61,397 nucleotides of DNA, taken from the NCBI GenBank assembly GCA_013285645.1, contig JABDHJ010000008.1, forward strand, positions 336 through 61,732, written 5' to 3'. Position 1 is the stretch's first letter; the number at the start of each line of letters is the position of its first letter. Shown piece after piece: positions 37,901-45,971 of this stretch. The position numbers and the translations under genes were made by a program. Under the pieces are notes generated by a model. The model saw only the letters and a program-made list of their open reading frames with translations, did not search any database and had not been told where the DNA came from. Source of the stretch: Verrucomicrobiota bacterium (GTDB lineage: Bacteria; Verrucomicrobiota; Verrucomicrobiia; Methylacidiphilales; UBA1321).

Positions 37901-38017
37901 CTCGTCATCCGGTTCAAGGACGGCCTCACCTGCCCCGAATGCGGCTCCAGCAAGATCAAGCACACCGGCTCCTGCGCCACCTGCCTGAACTGCGGCGCCA
38001 GCCTCGGCTGCTCCTAA
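34949..38017 (+). CDS. nrdJ: Vitamin B12-dependent (class II) ribonucleotide reductase
   Basis: Makes deoxyribonucleotides with adenosylcobalamin as radical generator. ATG at 34949 gives 1022 residues, typical of the long NrdJ group; upstream in-frame codons lack homology-like features. After a low-complexity N-terminus, the barrel shows [21 protein letters not shown] (two active Cys regions), [20 protein letters not shown] and [20 protein letters not shown]. A C-terminal zinc/redox segment has [18 protein letters not shown] and [10 protein letters not shown] (four Cys pairs). Works with or without oxygen. Cobalamin must be made or imported. Confidence 0.96.
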   Translation: [1022 protein letters not shown]

Positions 38018-38023
38018 CCCCTA

Positions 38024-38050
38024 ATGTAGCGGCGGTCTATGACCGTCGCC
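38024..38050. repeat. AATGTAGCGGCGGTCTATGA repeat after nrdJ
   Basis: Copy of the left end of the mutL-internal element (31851), lying 6 bases after the nrdJ stop and just before the convergent gene ends. Confidence 0.8.
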
Positions 38051-38052
38051 CA

Positions 38053-38580
38053 TTAATGCGGATTCGTTGTTGCCGTGACGTAGAAGCCATTGATCTGCCA
38101 GTCATCGCCAGGGCGGACGAGCGTCATTTTGACGAGACCCGTGCCATTTTCAAAAATGGCGTTGGCTGTATAGGTGAGCTTGGTACCTAAGCCCTCGGAG
38201 AGGTTCAATAGGCCGCTTTGGATACGAACCGATTCTACGCCTTTGTATTCTTGAAGTTTTCCAAGCTTATTTAGAGACTCCACTATTTGAGCAATCCCCG
38301 CTTTGCTGGTCGTTTTTTGGGCTTCGGGACTCAGCCTTTGAAGAACCACCACCTGCAAATCTTGTTCTGAATGCACACTCAAAATCGCCAAGCCGCTTTC
38401 GCGCGCATATCGCTCGGCGGACGGATTCACGGTGTCTTCAATATAATATGTATAGAGAACAGTTATGCCCAATGCGGCAATAGCAAGAATCGTCAACGCA
38501 CCTACGATCGCGAGGAAACGCTCAAGGAGTCTTGCATAGTTCCTAGTACCTTGTTTGTTGCGCCGGTTGTGGTTTGACAC
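38053..38580 (-). CDS. Single-pass membrane protein of unknown function
   Basis: The 175-residue product has a basic N-terminus (MSNHNRRNKQGTRN), one membrane helix at about residues 24-46 (IVGALTILAIAALGITVLYTYY), and an extracytoplasmic domain. The C-terminal part (TANAIFENGTGLVKMTLV, WQINGFYVTA) looks like a small NTF2/DUF4019-like beta-sheet, but I cannot assign a family. Convergent with nrdJ. Upstream lies a large repeat block. Confidence 0.6.
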   Translation of the reverse strand: MSNHNRRNKQGTRNYARLLERFLAIVGALTILAIAALGITVLYTYYIEDTVNPSAERYARESGLAILSVHSEQDLQVVVLQRLSPEAQKTTSKAGIAQIVESLNKLGKLQEYKGVESVRIQSGLLNLSEGLGTKLTYTANAIFENGTGLVKMTLVRPGDDWQINGFYVTATTNPH

Positions 38581-38635
38581 GATCTAATGCCTAGCCTGTC
38601 TACACGCGATAGTCATACAAATTAATCACCGGTTT

Positions 38636-39016
38636 CCTCGTTCCCAAGTTGTACTTTGGAACGAAGAATAAGAATGTGATGTGAATTTCAAGCCGAAGGC
38701 TTGATAGAACCGTAGCCGGTGGTTGAGCAGCAGCGACACCACCGGAAACGATCCCTCTCTTGATGATCCCGAAGGGATCACAGAGCAGAACGAGTTCGAC
38801 CAAGAATGGCTCTGATATCCAGCGAAGCTGTTACCCCTGACAGGGTAAAATCTTTTTTGCCGCTTTTTCCGGTGGTATCGCTGCTGCTCAACCACCGGCT
38901 AGAGTGCTGACACGCCTCTGGCGTGTTGCGAGTGTCCGCGCAACTTCGTTGCCTCGGCCGGAGAGAAGCAAAGCTTCGCCGACAAGTGCGTTCTCAAGCA
39001 CAACTTAGGAACGATA
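38636..39016. repeat. Nested palindromic repeat block between two genes
   Basis: The 480-base gap from 38581 to 39060 holds no gene. Outer degenerate TTCGTTCC/GGAACG ends (38636-38661 and about 38990-39016) resemble the GTTCCCAAACTCC family. Inside, 38714-38746 and 38868-38900 form a 33-bp inverted repeat with one mismatch (AGCCGGTGGTTGAGCAGCAG...) enclosing a GATCCCGAAGGGATC hairpin. This looks like one element inserted in another. Confidence 0.8.
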
Positions 39017-39060
39017 TATAAAAGGCTCGATTTTGCCAGATTTTGCTCTATTTTAGGTAA

Positions 39061-39597
39061 ATGGGAGTTTTAGAAATAATTGCCGAACAACGATTGGGAA
39101 TGACTGCTTTAAAGTCACACCCCAAGTTACGCTTGGCATTTGAAAAAGCGGAAGAAGCGACGCGCCGTCCCAAAATCAGTCCCGATGAAAAAGCTCGTAT
39201 AGCCTCCATCGTCGAACTTTGTTTTGAATATGATCGAGAGTCCGATCCCGATGAAAAAATGAATATCCTTCGCACATTGGATGAAATCAGTGCGAACGAA
39301 CCCCTCGAGTTACCTACTCAAGATATTCAGGAATGGGAAACTCAACTCAAAGCCAAGGATAGCTCTTACGCCAAAGCAGATGACGACACGAAAAGCGCGA
39401 CCAGCCTTTTTCTAAAGAAGTATTTCTCACTCAGGGCTAGGGCCGGGCTGGAAACTCAGGCTGCGCTGGCCAAGGCCTCCGGCCTTAAGCGCAGCTATGT
39501 TGCCACCATCGAAACCGGCGAACATTTTCCGCAGCAAAAAACCCTACAAAAACTGGCGAAGGCCTTTGGCGTGGATGTGACGGAGTTATTCCCCTGA
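39061..39597 (+). CDS. XRE-family regulator, probable antitoxin
   Basis: A 178-residue protein with an acidic, helical N-terminal region (about 1-110) and a C-terminal Cro/C1-type HTH: ARAGLETQAALAKASGLKRSYVATIETGEHFPQQKTLQKLAKAFGV spans it, with the recognition helix around SYVATIE. The gene is convergent with, and overlaps by 12 bases, a frameshifted RelE/HigB-like toxin, so it may be the surviving antitoxin of a decayed pair. N-terminal extensions of this kind are not typical of HigA, and the link is an inference. ATG start. Confidence 0.75.
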   Translation: MGVLEIIAEQRLGMTALKSHPKLRLAFEKAEEATRRPKISPDEKARIASIVELCFEYDRESDPDEKMNILRTLDEISANEPLELPTQDIQEWETQLKAKDSSYAKADDDTKSATSLFLKKYFSLRARAGLETQAALAKASGLKRSYVATIETGEHFPQQKTLQKLAKAFGVDVTELFP

Positions 39598-39986
39598 TTT
39601 CCAAGGATCGATTCCACCGGCGAGTTGCGCCTTCAGCAGTCGAATACGGTGATTGGCCCGTTGAATATCCACCGGTTTGATCTGGTTGCTTTTCTTCCAA
39701 AAAAGATCAATGAGATAGATACTCCGCGATTTTTCATGCACCCAGAAAATCGCCCGGAGCCAGCCCTGCTTTTTAATGTTCGGGGTATTCGGCGACTCTA
39801 CCCGCAACTCATTCCATCACCGCAGGGTTCATAACTGAGTTCAGGATCGTTCGGATAGAACCGCAACCTCTTAGCCAAGCCGATTCCTTCTTTCAATTGC
39901 TGTGGCGTCAGCAACTTTTTCGCCTCCCGTTGCATGCGTGGAAGCGGAAGAACCCGATATTTTACCCTGGACTTGGATGGAATCAT
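39586..39986 (-). pseudogene. Frameshifted RelE/HigB-like toxin
   Basis: Two overlapping minus-strand frames together give one toxin-like protein of about 132 residues. The first (39986 to 39798) covers MIPSKSRVKYRVLPLPRM, KRLRFYPNDPELSYEPCGDG. The second continues near 39822 with NELRVESP, KKQGWLRAIFWVHEKSRSIYL, DLFWKKSNQIKP. The junction G-x-x-NELRV followed by R-x-x-F strand and a Lys-rich F-x-K-K-S motif is typical of the RelE/HigB (Gp49-like) fold. A single-base frameshift ending in an early TAG separates them. Likely inactive unless the shift is programmed or a sequencing error. Convergent with an XRE gene. Confidence 0.7.
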
Positions 39987-40040
39987 TGACTGACTCCAGT
40001 TATATCATATCTATCTCCTGAAGCTTTTTCTATTTCCCGG

Positions 40041-40733
40041 TCAATTATCATACGCCTTCGGCTGAATCCACTTGTCCTTGGGAATCCAACCGCTGGCATA
40101 CATGTAATTGCTCAACGTGGCGGTAACTTGCCGGGCCGTGCGCGCGGTGTCTTCGCTCACGCCATGGCCGATGCCGCCCGCGCTGCTCGCGGCCGCCTGG
40201 ATCACGATCATTAACGGCGTCGTGGCAATTGCTGAGATGGCGCCGGGTTCGGCGTTGCTGCCACCGGTCGTGGAGAATGTCAGAAACGGTTTCGGATCGT
40301 TGCCGGATATGTCATAGACCTCCACTTTCGTGAGCATCTTGGTCCCGCCCGCGCCGAAACCGACGATGCCGCGTAGCGCCCGGCTTCCCTGATTAACCTG
40401 AATGAATTCGCCGCGTATCACCCACGCATTCTCATTTAGCTTGGGATGGAATTTCCGGGCATCCACGGCCGTAACACCGAGTTTATCGGCCACGTCCTCG
40501 GTAATTCCCGCCGTCATCATATTCTGAAGCCCGGTCTTAAACGTGGCCAGTTCCTGACCTTCCCGATCGACATTAAATGTGCCCGTGGACGTGATGAAAG
40601 GCTCGACATAAATCGTCTTCGGCATCTGCTTCGTCGCGTATTGTGATCCCTGTTGCACGCTGATCGATGCACAACCGACCAGCGCCAGTATCAGCCCGAT
40701 CGAGATGCCTATTCCTCCAAGAACTTTATTCAT
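40041..40733 (-). CDS. DUF4410 lipoprotein
   Basis: ATG at 40733 gives 230 residues. The N-terminal MNKVLGGIGISIGLILALVGC is a lipoprotein signal peptide with lipobox LVGC. The mature part has the DUF4410 pattern: TIYVEPFITSTGTF, NAWVIRGEFIQVNQGSRALRGIVGFGAGGTK and VEVYDISG. These proteins are small envelope lipoproteins of unknown function in proteobacteria and PVC bacteria. The reading frame continues upstream without a plausible start. Stands between the toxin pseudogene and the OYE gene. Confidence 0.85.
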   Translation of the reverse strand: MNKVLGGIGISIGLILALVGCASISVQQGSQYATKQMPKTIYVEPFITSTGTFNVDREGQELATFKTGLQNMMTAGITEDVADKLGVTAVDARKFHPKLNENAWVIRGEFIQVNQGSRALRGIVGFGAGGTKMLTKVEVYDISGNDPKPFLTFSTTGGSNAEPGAISAIATTPLMIVIQAAASSAGGIGHGVSEDTARTARQVTATLSNYMYASGWIPKDKWIQPKAYDN

Positions 40734-40774
40734 GCCCGACCATAGCCTTTTTTTAACGAAGCGCCCGGAATAAA

Positions 40775-41830
40775 TTACGCCCCTAAAAACGGGTAATCGG
40801 TGTAGCCCTCCGCCCCCTGAGCATAAAAGGTCTCCGGATTGGGATCGTTGAGCGGCGCATCCTTGGCAAAACGAAGCGGCAGATCGGGATTCGCAATGAA
40901 TTTCTGTCCCCAAGCCACGGCATCCGCTTCGCCTTTCGCGAGAAGCTGCGTCCCCGTCTCCTTCGTCATTTGTTGATTCGCAATAAACGCGCCGCCAAAG
41001 GCCTTCTTCATCGCCGGGCCCTGGCGTGGTTCAGCAAGCGATTCGCGGGCGCAGATGAAAGCGATCTTCCGCTTCCCCGCTTCGCGAGCGACATAACCAA
41101 ACGTCTCCGCCGGATTGGAATCGCTGATGCTATGCGCATCGGACTTCGGCGCCAGGTGCAGCCCAACCCGATCCTCGCCCCAGACTGAAATCGCGGCATC
41201 GAGCGCCTCGAACATAAATCGCGCGCGATTTTCAATGGGGCCGCCATATTCGTCCGTCCGTTTATTCGTACCGTCCTGAAGAAATTGATCGGGCAGATAA
41301 CCGTTCGCGCCGTGAAGCTCCACGCCGTCAAATCCCGCCACCTTCGCATTTTCCGCACCTTTGCGAAAGGCCTCAATAATCGCGGGAATCTCCTCCAGTT
41401 CCAACGCCCGCGGCGTCACAAACGTCTTCTGTGGTCGAATCAGACTCACGTGTCCATCCGGCCTGATCGCGCTCGGCGCCACCGGCAATTTGCCATCGAG
41501 ATAAATCGGATCGGACATCCGCCCCACATGCCAGAGCTGAAGTAAAATCAATCCGCCTGCCTCGTGCACCGCCTTCGTCACCAGCTTCCAACCCTCCACC
41601 TGCTCGTCCGACCAAATCCCCGGCGTATCGGGATAGCCGACACCCATCGCGTTAACTGATGTCGCTTCGGAAATGATCAGTCCCGCGCTGGATCGCTGCC
41701 GATAGTACTCCGCCATCAATGCATTGGGCACGCGTCCCTCACTGCAACGGCAGCGGGTCAACGGAGCCATGAAGATGCGATTGCGAAGGTTCCAGGCTCC
41801 GATACGGATGGGGTCTTGAAGGGTGGGCAT
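40775..41830 (-). CDS. nemA: Old Yellow Enzyme family alkene reductase (NemA-like)
   Basis: FMN- and NADPH-dependent reductase of activated alkenes, nitroesters and N-ethylmaleimide. ATG at 41830 gives 351 residues in a single TIM barrel. The FMN site MAPLTRCR with preceding LRNRIF, a substrate-binding HGANGYLPDQFLQDGTNKRTDEYGG and VGLHLAPKSDAHSI, and the late YTDYPFLGA tail match the bacterial NemA/PETN reductase branch. Divergent from the SAM hydrolase-like gene. Physiological substrate unknown. Confidence 0.93.
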   Translation of the reverse strand: MPTLQDPIRIGAWNLRNRIFMAPLTRCRCSEGRVPNALMAEYYRQRSSAGLIISEATSVNAMGVGYPDTPGIWSDEQVEGWKLVTKAVHEAGGLILLQLWHVGRMSDPIYLDGKLPVAPSAIRPDGHVSLIRPQKTFVTPRALELEEIPAIIEAFRKGAENAKVAGFDGVELHGANGYLPDQFLQDGTNKRTDEYGGPIENRARFMFEALDAAISVWGEDRVGLHLAPKSDAHSISDSNPAETFGYVAREAGKRKIAFICARESLAEPRQGPAMKKAFGGAFIANQQMTKETGTQLLAKGEADAVAWGQKFIANPDLPLRFAKDAPLNDPNPETFYAQGAEGYTDYPFLGA

Positions 41831-41944
41831 GATGGGATACAGTTCCCCAAGATGCCAAACCGTCAAGCCCAGCCTCCTCAATTCACTCGGCTCGCCTCAT
41901 TTTTCGCTTGGTCATTGGCCGAAAATAGGTTCCGCTTGAGGCAC

Positions 41945-42829
41945 ATGTCGATTCCACGCTTCCTCGGTCGTCTCGGCTTTGTCGTCCTCCTTGTCATGAT
42001 CACTCCCGCCACCACCGTCCGCGCTGCGGCTCCGCCCGTCGTCGCCCTCTTCACCGATTATGGCTGGGACGACCCCTACGTCTCGCAACTCAAGGGCGTC
42101 ATCATCACCATCGATCCGACCGCGCGAATTCTCGATCTCACCCATACTGTCCCGCCGTTCAACGTGGCCGAGGGCGCCTATCTTCTCGATCAATGCGCCG
42201 AGGAATTTCCCGCCGGAACGATCTTCGTCGCCGTGGTCGATCCTCAGGTCGGCACAGCGCGAGACCCCGTCCTGATCGAAACCAACAAGGGTAAATTCTT
42301 CGTCGGGCCCGACAACGGTCTCTTCACCGAGGTCATCGATCGCGAAGGTTTTTCGCGGGCATGGAAACTCGACAAGACTGAGTATTACCTACCCGGCTCC
42401 GGTTCCGCCACTTTCCACGGCAGGGATATCTTCGCGCCAGTCGCCGCGCATCTCGCCGCCGGCATCGACCCCGACAAGATGGGCACGCCCGTCAAAAATC
42501 TCCTGATGCTTCCGATCAAGGATCCATCTTTCTCCAGCGGGACCATTTCCGTCCAAGTCCTTCACATCGACCGCTATGGCAACGTCGTCCTCAACCTCAA
42601 AAGCGATAGTGACGTCGCCGCAAAATTCAAGGACGGCAACCTCGTCAAAATTTCCATCGGCAAGGAAAGTTATTCCGGCCCGCTGGTCAAAACTTACGGT
42701 GACGGCGAAAAAGGTCGACTCATTCTCCTCTACGGCGGCAACGGGCTGCTCGAAATCGCCATGAACCAAGGCTCCGCCGTCAAGGAATTGAAAGTCGAAC
42801 CGGGTGCCGTTATCTTTCTCAAACCGTGA
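41945..42829 (+). CDS. Exported SAM hydrolase-like protein (DUF62, SAM hydroxide adenosyltransferase family)
   Basis: ATG at 41945 gives 294 residues with a signal peptide (FVVLLVMITPATTVRAAA). The mature part has family motifs: LFTDYGWDDPYVSQLKG (Asp), VVDPQVGTARDPVLIET, TFHGRDIFAPVAAHLA (His/Arg) and HIDRYGNVVLNL. Known members split S-adenosylmethionine to adenosine and methionine, while relatives act as fluorinases or chlorinases. Export is unexpected because SAM is cytosolic. The manA start overlaps its stop (GTGA), so the two are coupled. Confidence 0.85.
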   Translation: MSIPRFLGRLGFVVLLVMITPATTVRAAAPPVVALFTDYGWDDPYVSQLKGVIITIDPTARILDLTHTVPPFNVAEGAYLLDQCAEEFPAGTIFVAVVDPQVGTARDPVLIETNKGKFFVGPDNGLFTEVIDREGFSRAWKLDKTEYYLPGSGSATFHGRDIFAPVAAHLAAGIDPDKMGTPVKNLLMLPIKDPSFSSGTISVQVLHIDRYGNVVLNLKSDSDVAAKFKDGNLVKISIGKESYSGPLVKTYGDGEKGRLILLYGGNGLLEIAMNQGSAVKELKVEPGAVIFLKP

Positions 42830-43770
42830 ACGCTTACTTCTTCAAACCGATTTATCAGGACCGCATCTGGGGCGGCCATAACCTCAGCGAAATTTTCGGA
42901 CGCACACTTCCGGAAGGAAAAAAGATCGGCGAGAGCTGGGAACTGGTCGATCGTCCCGAGGCCTGCAGCGAAATCGAATCCGGCCCCGGCCTCAAGGAAG
43001 GCACGCGCCAGACCCTCCATACGCTCTGGCAGGATAACCGTCGCGAGGTTTTCGGCACGCGCGCGCCCGATCTCGCTCGCTTCCCAATTCTGATCAAGCT
43101 GCTCGATTGCCAGGATAACCTCAGCGTTCAGGTCCACCCACCGCCAGGCCAAAAGGGCGAGCCCAAGACGGAGATGTGGTACTTCCTCGAATCAAAACCC
43201 GAGGCCAAAATTTATGTCGGCCTGAAAAAAGGCGTCACTCGCGCCACGTTTGAGAAAGCCATCGGCACTCCCGAACTTTCGAAGCTTCTCTATCATCTCC
43301 ATCCGGAACAAAGCGAGACGATGTTCCTGCCCAGCGGACGCCTCCATGCCATCGGCGCGGGCAATGTCATTCTCGAGATTCAACAGAACTCCGACACCAC
43401 CTACCGTGTGGACGATTGGGGTCGCGTGGATGATCAGGGCCGCCCGCGCGCCCTTCACCGCGAAGAAGCGCTTGCCTCGATCCGGTTCAACGATTTCGAA
43501 CCGCAATTCACCCAGCCTCACGGCGAGCGAGTGCTCCAATGTCCCTTCTTCACCGTTGAACGCGCGTTCATCTATCCCGGTGAATATCGCGTCTGGACCA
43601 GCGACCACAGCAGCTTCCAATATCACTTCCTCGCCCAGGGCGAACTCAAGATCGAGGACCAGGTGCTCAAGCGCGGCGCCAGTTGGCTCGTCCCCGCCCA
43701 CGCCGAAAGCTACACGCTCGAGCCCCTCGGCGAAGGCGCGGAACTCGTCACGGTTCAGTGGGGCAAATAA
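42826..43770 (+). CDS. manA: Mannose-6-phosphate isomerase, class I
   Basis: Zinc-dependent cupin that interconverts mannose 6-phosphate and fructose 6-phosphate. The 314-residue product starts with GTG, which overlaps the upstream TGA. Motifs: DNLSVQVHPP (metal His), GEPKTEMWYFLE (Glu), LPSGRLHAIGAGNVILEIQQ (His), SDTTYRVDDWGR. The shorter length is that of the Bacillus-like class rather than the 390-residue E. coli one. Coupled to an exported protein with no obvious functional tie. Confidence 0.93.
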   Translation: MNAYFFKPIYQDRIWGGHNLSEIFGRTLPEGKKIGESWELVDRPEACSEIESGPGLKEGTRQTLHTLWQDNRREVFGTRAPDLARFPILIKLLDCQDNLSVQVHPPPGQKGEPKTEMWYFLESKPEAKIYVGLKKGVTRATFEKAIGTPELSKLLYHLHPEQSETMFLPSGRLHAIGAGNVILEIQQNSDTTYRVDDWGRVDDQGRPRALHREEALASIRFNDFEPQFTQPHGERVLQCPFFTVERAFIYPGEYRVWTSDHSSFQYHFLAQGELKIEDQVLKRGASWLVPAHAESYTLEPLGEGAELVTVQWGK

Positions 43771-43772
43771 GG

Positions 43773-43825
43773 TAGCCTCCGAGGTAGCCGCCGCTGTCCC
43801 CAGCGGCGGTTCGGCGGACGGAACG
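43773..43825. repeat. GAGGTAGCCGCCGCTGTCC element, short copy
   Basis: Shares CCGAGGTAGCCGCCGCTGTC with the palindrome at 3664, followed by CCCAGCGGCGG, giving a CCGCCGCTG/CAGCGGCGG stem. Just after the manA stop; it may act as a terminator hairpin. Confidence 0.75.
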
Positions 43826-43891
43826 CGCCCTTGCGCCCGGTTCCATTGAGACTACCGTAAAGAAATCCCCCAACCCCTACTCCAAACATCC

Positions 43892-44641
43892 ATGCTCACC
43901 ACCCGTCGCCAAGCCCTTAAAACCTTCACCGCCGCTGCCATCGCTTCCACCGCGCTCGGGCGAATTTCCTCGTTCGCGCAAACTCCGGCACCGGCAGCCG
44001 CCCCGAAGCCACCCACCGGTCCCTTCACTTTGCCGCCACTGCCCTACGTCTACGATGCGCTCGAGCCCTCCATCGACGCGGAAACAATGCATCTCCATCA
44101 CGACAAGCATCACGCCGCCTACGTCAACAAACTCAACGAAGCCCTGGCCAAGGAACCGTCCTTCGTCGTCGCGCCCGGCAGCAATGTCGATGATCTCCTG
44201 AAAAATCTCGCCACCGTTCCTGAATCGATCCGCCTGGCTGTTCGCAATCAGGGTGGTGGACATTCCAATCACTCTCTCTTTTGGCAGACGCTTTCCGCCA
44301 AAGGCAGCGCTCCGACTGGTGCTCTCGCCAAGGCCCTCGACGCCGATCTCGGCGGCTTGGACAAAGTCAAAGCCGAAATGGCCAAGCTGGGCGCAGGAGT
44401 TTTTGGCAGCGGCTGGTCCTGGCTCGTCCTTGATGGCGGCAAAAAGCTCACGCTCATCGCCCTGCCTAACCAGGACAGCCCTCTCATGGAAGGCCACTAT
44501 CCCCTCTTCGGCATCGACGTCTGGGAGCACGCCTACTACCTCAAATATCACAATCTCCGCGCCGACTACATCACCGCCATCTGGAACATCGTGAATTGGG
44601 ATTTCATCTCCAAGCGTTACGATGCCGCGATGGCTGCGTAA
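43892..44641 (+). CDS. sodA: Fe/Mn superoxide dismutase with Tat signal peptide
   Basis: A 249-residue enzyme that disproportionates superoxide. The N-terminus MLTTRRQALKTFTAAAIAS has a twin-arginine motif and an AxA-type cleavage region, so it is probably exported folded with its metal. The SOD core starts near residue 47: LPYVYDALEP, metal His in HLHHDKHHAAYVN, GGGHSNHSLFW, GSGWSWLV, NQDSPLM and metal-binding DVWEHAYYLKY. The NQDS motif favours Mn, but metal choice is not certain. Single gene. Confidence 0.94.
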   Translation: MLTTRRQALKTFTAAAIASTALGRISSFAQTPAPAAAPKPPTGPFTLPPLPYVYDALEPSIDAETMHLHHDKHHAAYVNKLNEALAKEPSFVVAPGSNVDDLLKNLATVPESIRLAVRNQGGGHSNHSLFWQTLSAKGSAPTGALAKALDADLGGLDKVKAEMAKLGAGVFGSGWSWLVLDGGKKLTLIALPNQDSPLMEGHYPLFGIDVWEHAYYLKYHNLRADYITAIWNIVNWDFISKRYDAAMAA

Positions 44642-44658
44642 AGCTCTCCTGCCTTCCT

Positions 44659-44799
44659 CCCTCGTTCCCAAACTCCATTTGGGAACGCACTTGTCCGCGC
44701 AACTCCATTGCCGATCCCGATTTCGAAAAAGCAATTGAGCGCGAAATAGAGTTTCGCGAAGAACAGGAAACGTTCCTAAATGGAGTTTGGGAACGAGGG
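44659..44799. repeat. MITE-like element with 29-bp terminal inverted repeats overlapping metX start
   Basis: Left arm 44659-44687 and right arm 44771-44799 (CGTTCCTAAATGGAGTTTGG...) are reverse complements with one mismatch. The right arm contains the earliest in-frame TTG of metX (44787). A decayed relative lies at 34579. Confidence 0.9.
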
Positions 44800-45971
44800 G
44801 AGATTTGGATCGCCCTCATTTTCAAGATTCTAAAACCCCGCAGGCCTTGTATGCTTCGGGCGCTTTGACTCCGCAACGCACCCACTTCCACACCTTCGAC
44901 ACACCCGGCGACGCCCTCGCGCTCGATGGTGGCCGGACGCTTCCGTCCCACACCGTCGCCTATCAGACCTGGGGCCATCTCAACGCTGATCGCTCCAACG
45001 CCATCCTCATTTTCCACGCGCTCAGCGGCGACTCGCATGTAACCGGCACGCATGTCGATGGACGTACCGGTTGGTGGGACCTCATGGTCGGTCCCGGCAT
45101 GGCCTTCGACACAGATCGCTACTTTATCATCTGCGCCAATGTCCTCGGCGGCTGCAAGGGATCGACCGGGCCGGGATCAACCAATCCAGCCACCGATCGT
45201 CCCTATGCCATGGACTTCCCCGTTATCACGATCAACGACATGGTGCGCGCGCAACGTCCGCTCTTGCGCCTGCTCGGCATTGAAAAACTCCAGGCCGTGA
45301 CCGGTGGCAGCATGGGCGGAATGCTCACGCTCGCCTTCACGCAGCTCTATCCGGACATGGCGGAGCACGCCATCGTCATGGCCTCGGCCCACACCAACCA
45401 TGCCCAGGCCATCGCATGGAACGAGATCGGCCGCCGCGCGATCATCGCCGACCCGCTCTGGCTCGAAGGAAATTATTACGACTCGCCCCAGGGCCCGCCC
45501 AAGCAGGGACTCGCCATTGCGCGGATGATCGGACACGTCACCTACATCAGCGAAGGCGCGATGGACCGCAAATTCGGCCGCGCGCTCCAGACCGGCACCA
45601 AAGAGAGCTTCACCTTCGGCATCGATTACGCCGTGGAAAGTTATCTCGCCTATCAGGGCAATATTTTCCATCAACGCTTCGACCCGAACTCCTATCTCTA
45701 CATCACCCGCGCCATCGATTACTTCGATTTCGCCGCAAAAACAAATGGCGACCTCACCGCGGCCTTCGCCGAGACCCGCACGCGATTCCACTTCTTCTCC
45801 TACGACGCCGATTGGCTCTACTCCCCCGAGCGCAACGAGACCATGACCCTCGCCGCCCAAGCCGCCGGGCGCGACGCAGTGCACCACAAAATCCACGCCC
45901 CCCTCGGCCACGACGCCTTCCTCGTCCTCAAGGAGCCCCAAACGGAGTTGATTCGGGAGTTTTTGTCGTGA
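44787..45971 (+). CDS. metX: Homoserine O-acetyltransferase (MetX-like)
   Basis: Alpha/beta-hydrolase-fold acyltransferase that activates homoserine for methionine synthesis. The core begins near residue 40 (FDTPGDALALDGGRTLPSHT, ILIFHALSGDSHVTG). The nucleophile Ser is in TGGSMGGMLTL, and the Asp/His of the triad in YDADWLYSP and LGHDAFL. There is no in-frame ATG before the conserved core. TTG codons at 44787, 44805, 44847 and 44865 are the candidates, the first lying inside the terminal repeat of an inserted element. Acetyl versus succinyl donor cannot be read with certainty. The relE-like gene overlaps its stop. Confidence 0.92.
   Translation: MGTRGDLDRPHFQDSKTPQALYASGALTPQRTHFHTFDTPGDALALDGGRTLPSHTVAYQTWGHLNADRSNAILIFHALSGDSHVTGTHVDGRTGWWDLMVGPGMAFDTDRYFIICANVLGGCKGSTGPGSTNPATDRPYAMDFPVITINDMVRAQRPLLRLLGIEKLQAVTGGSMGGMLTLAFTQLYPDMAEHAIVMASAHTNHAQAIAWNEIGRRAIIADPLWLEGNYYDSPQGPPKQGLAIARMIGHVTYISEGAMDRKFGRALQTGTKESFTFGIDYAVESYLAYQGNIFHQRFDPNSYLYITRAIDYFDFAAKTNGDLTAAFAETRTRFHFFSYDADWLYSPERNETMTLAAQAAGRDAVHHKIHAPLGHDAFLVLKEPQTELIREFLS

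Noticed and set aside
44640..44790. SAM riboswitch or other methionine regulator upstream of metX
   Set aside because: The region is filled by an inverted-repeat element related to one at 34.6 kb and shows no riboswitch core.
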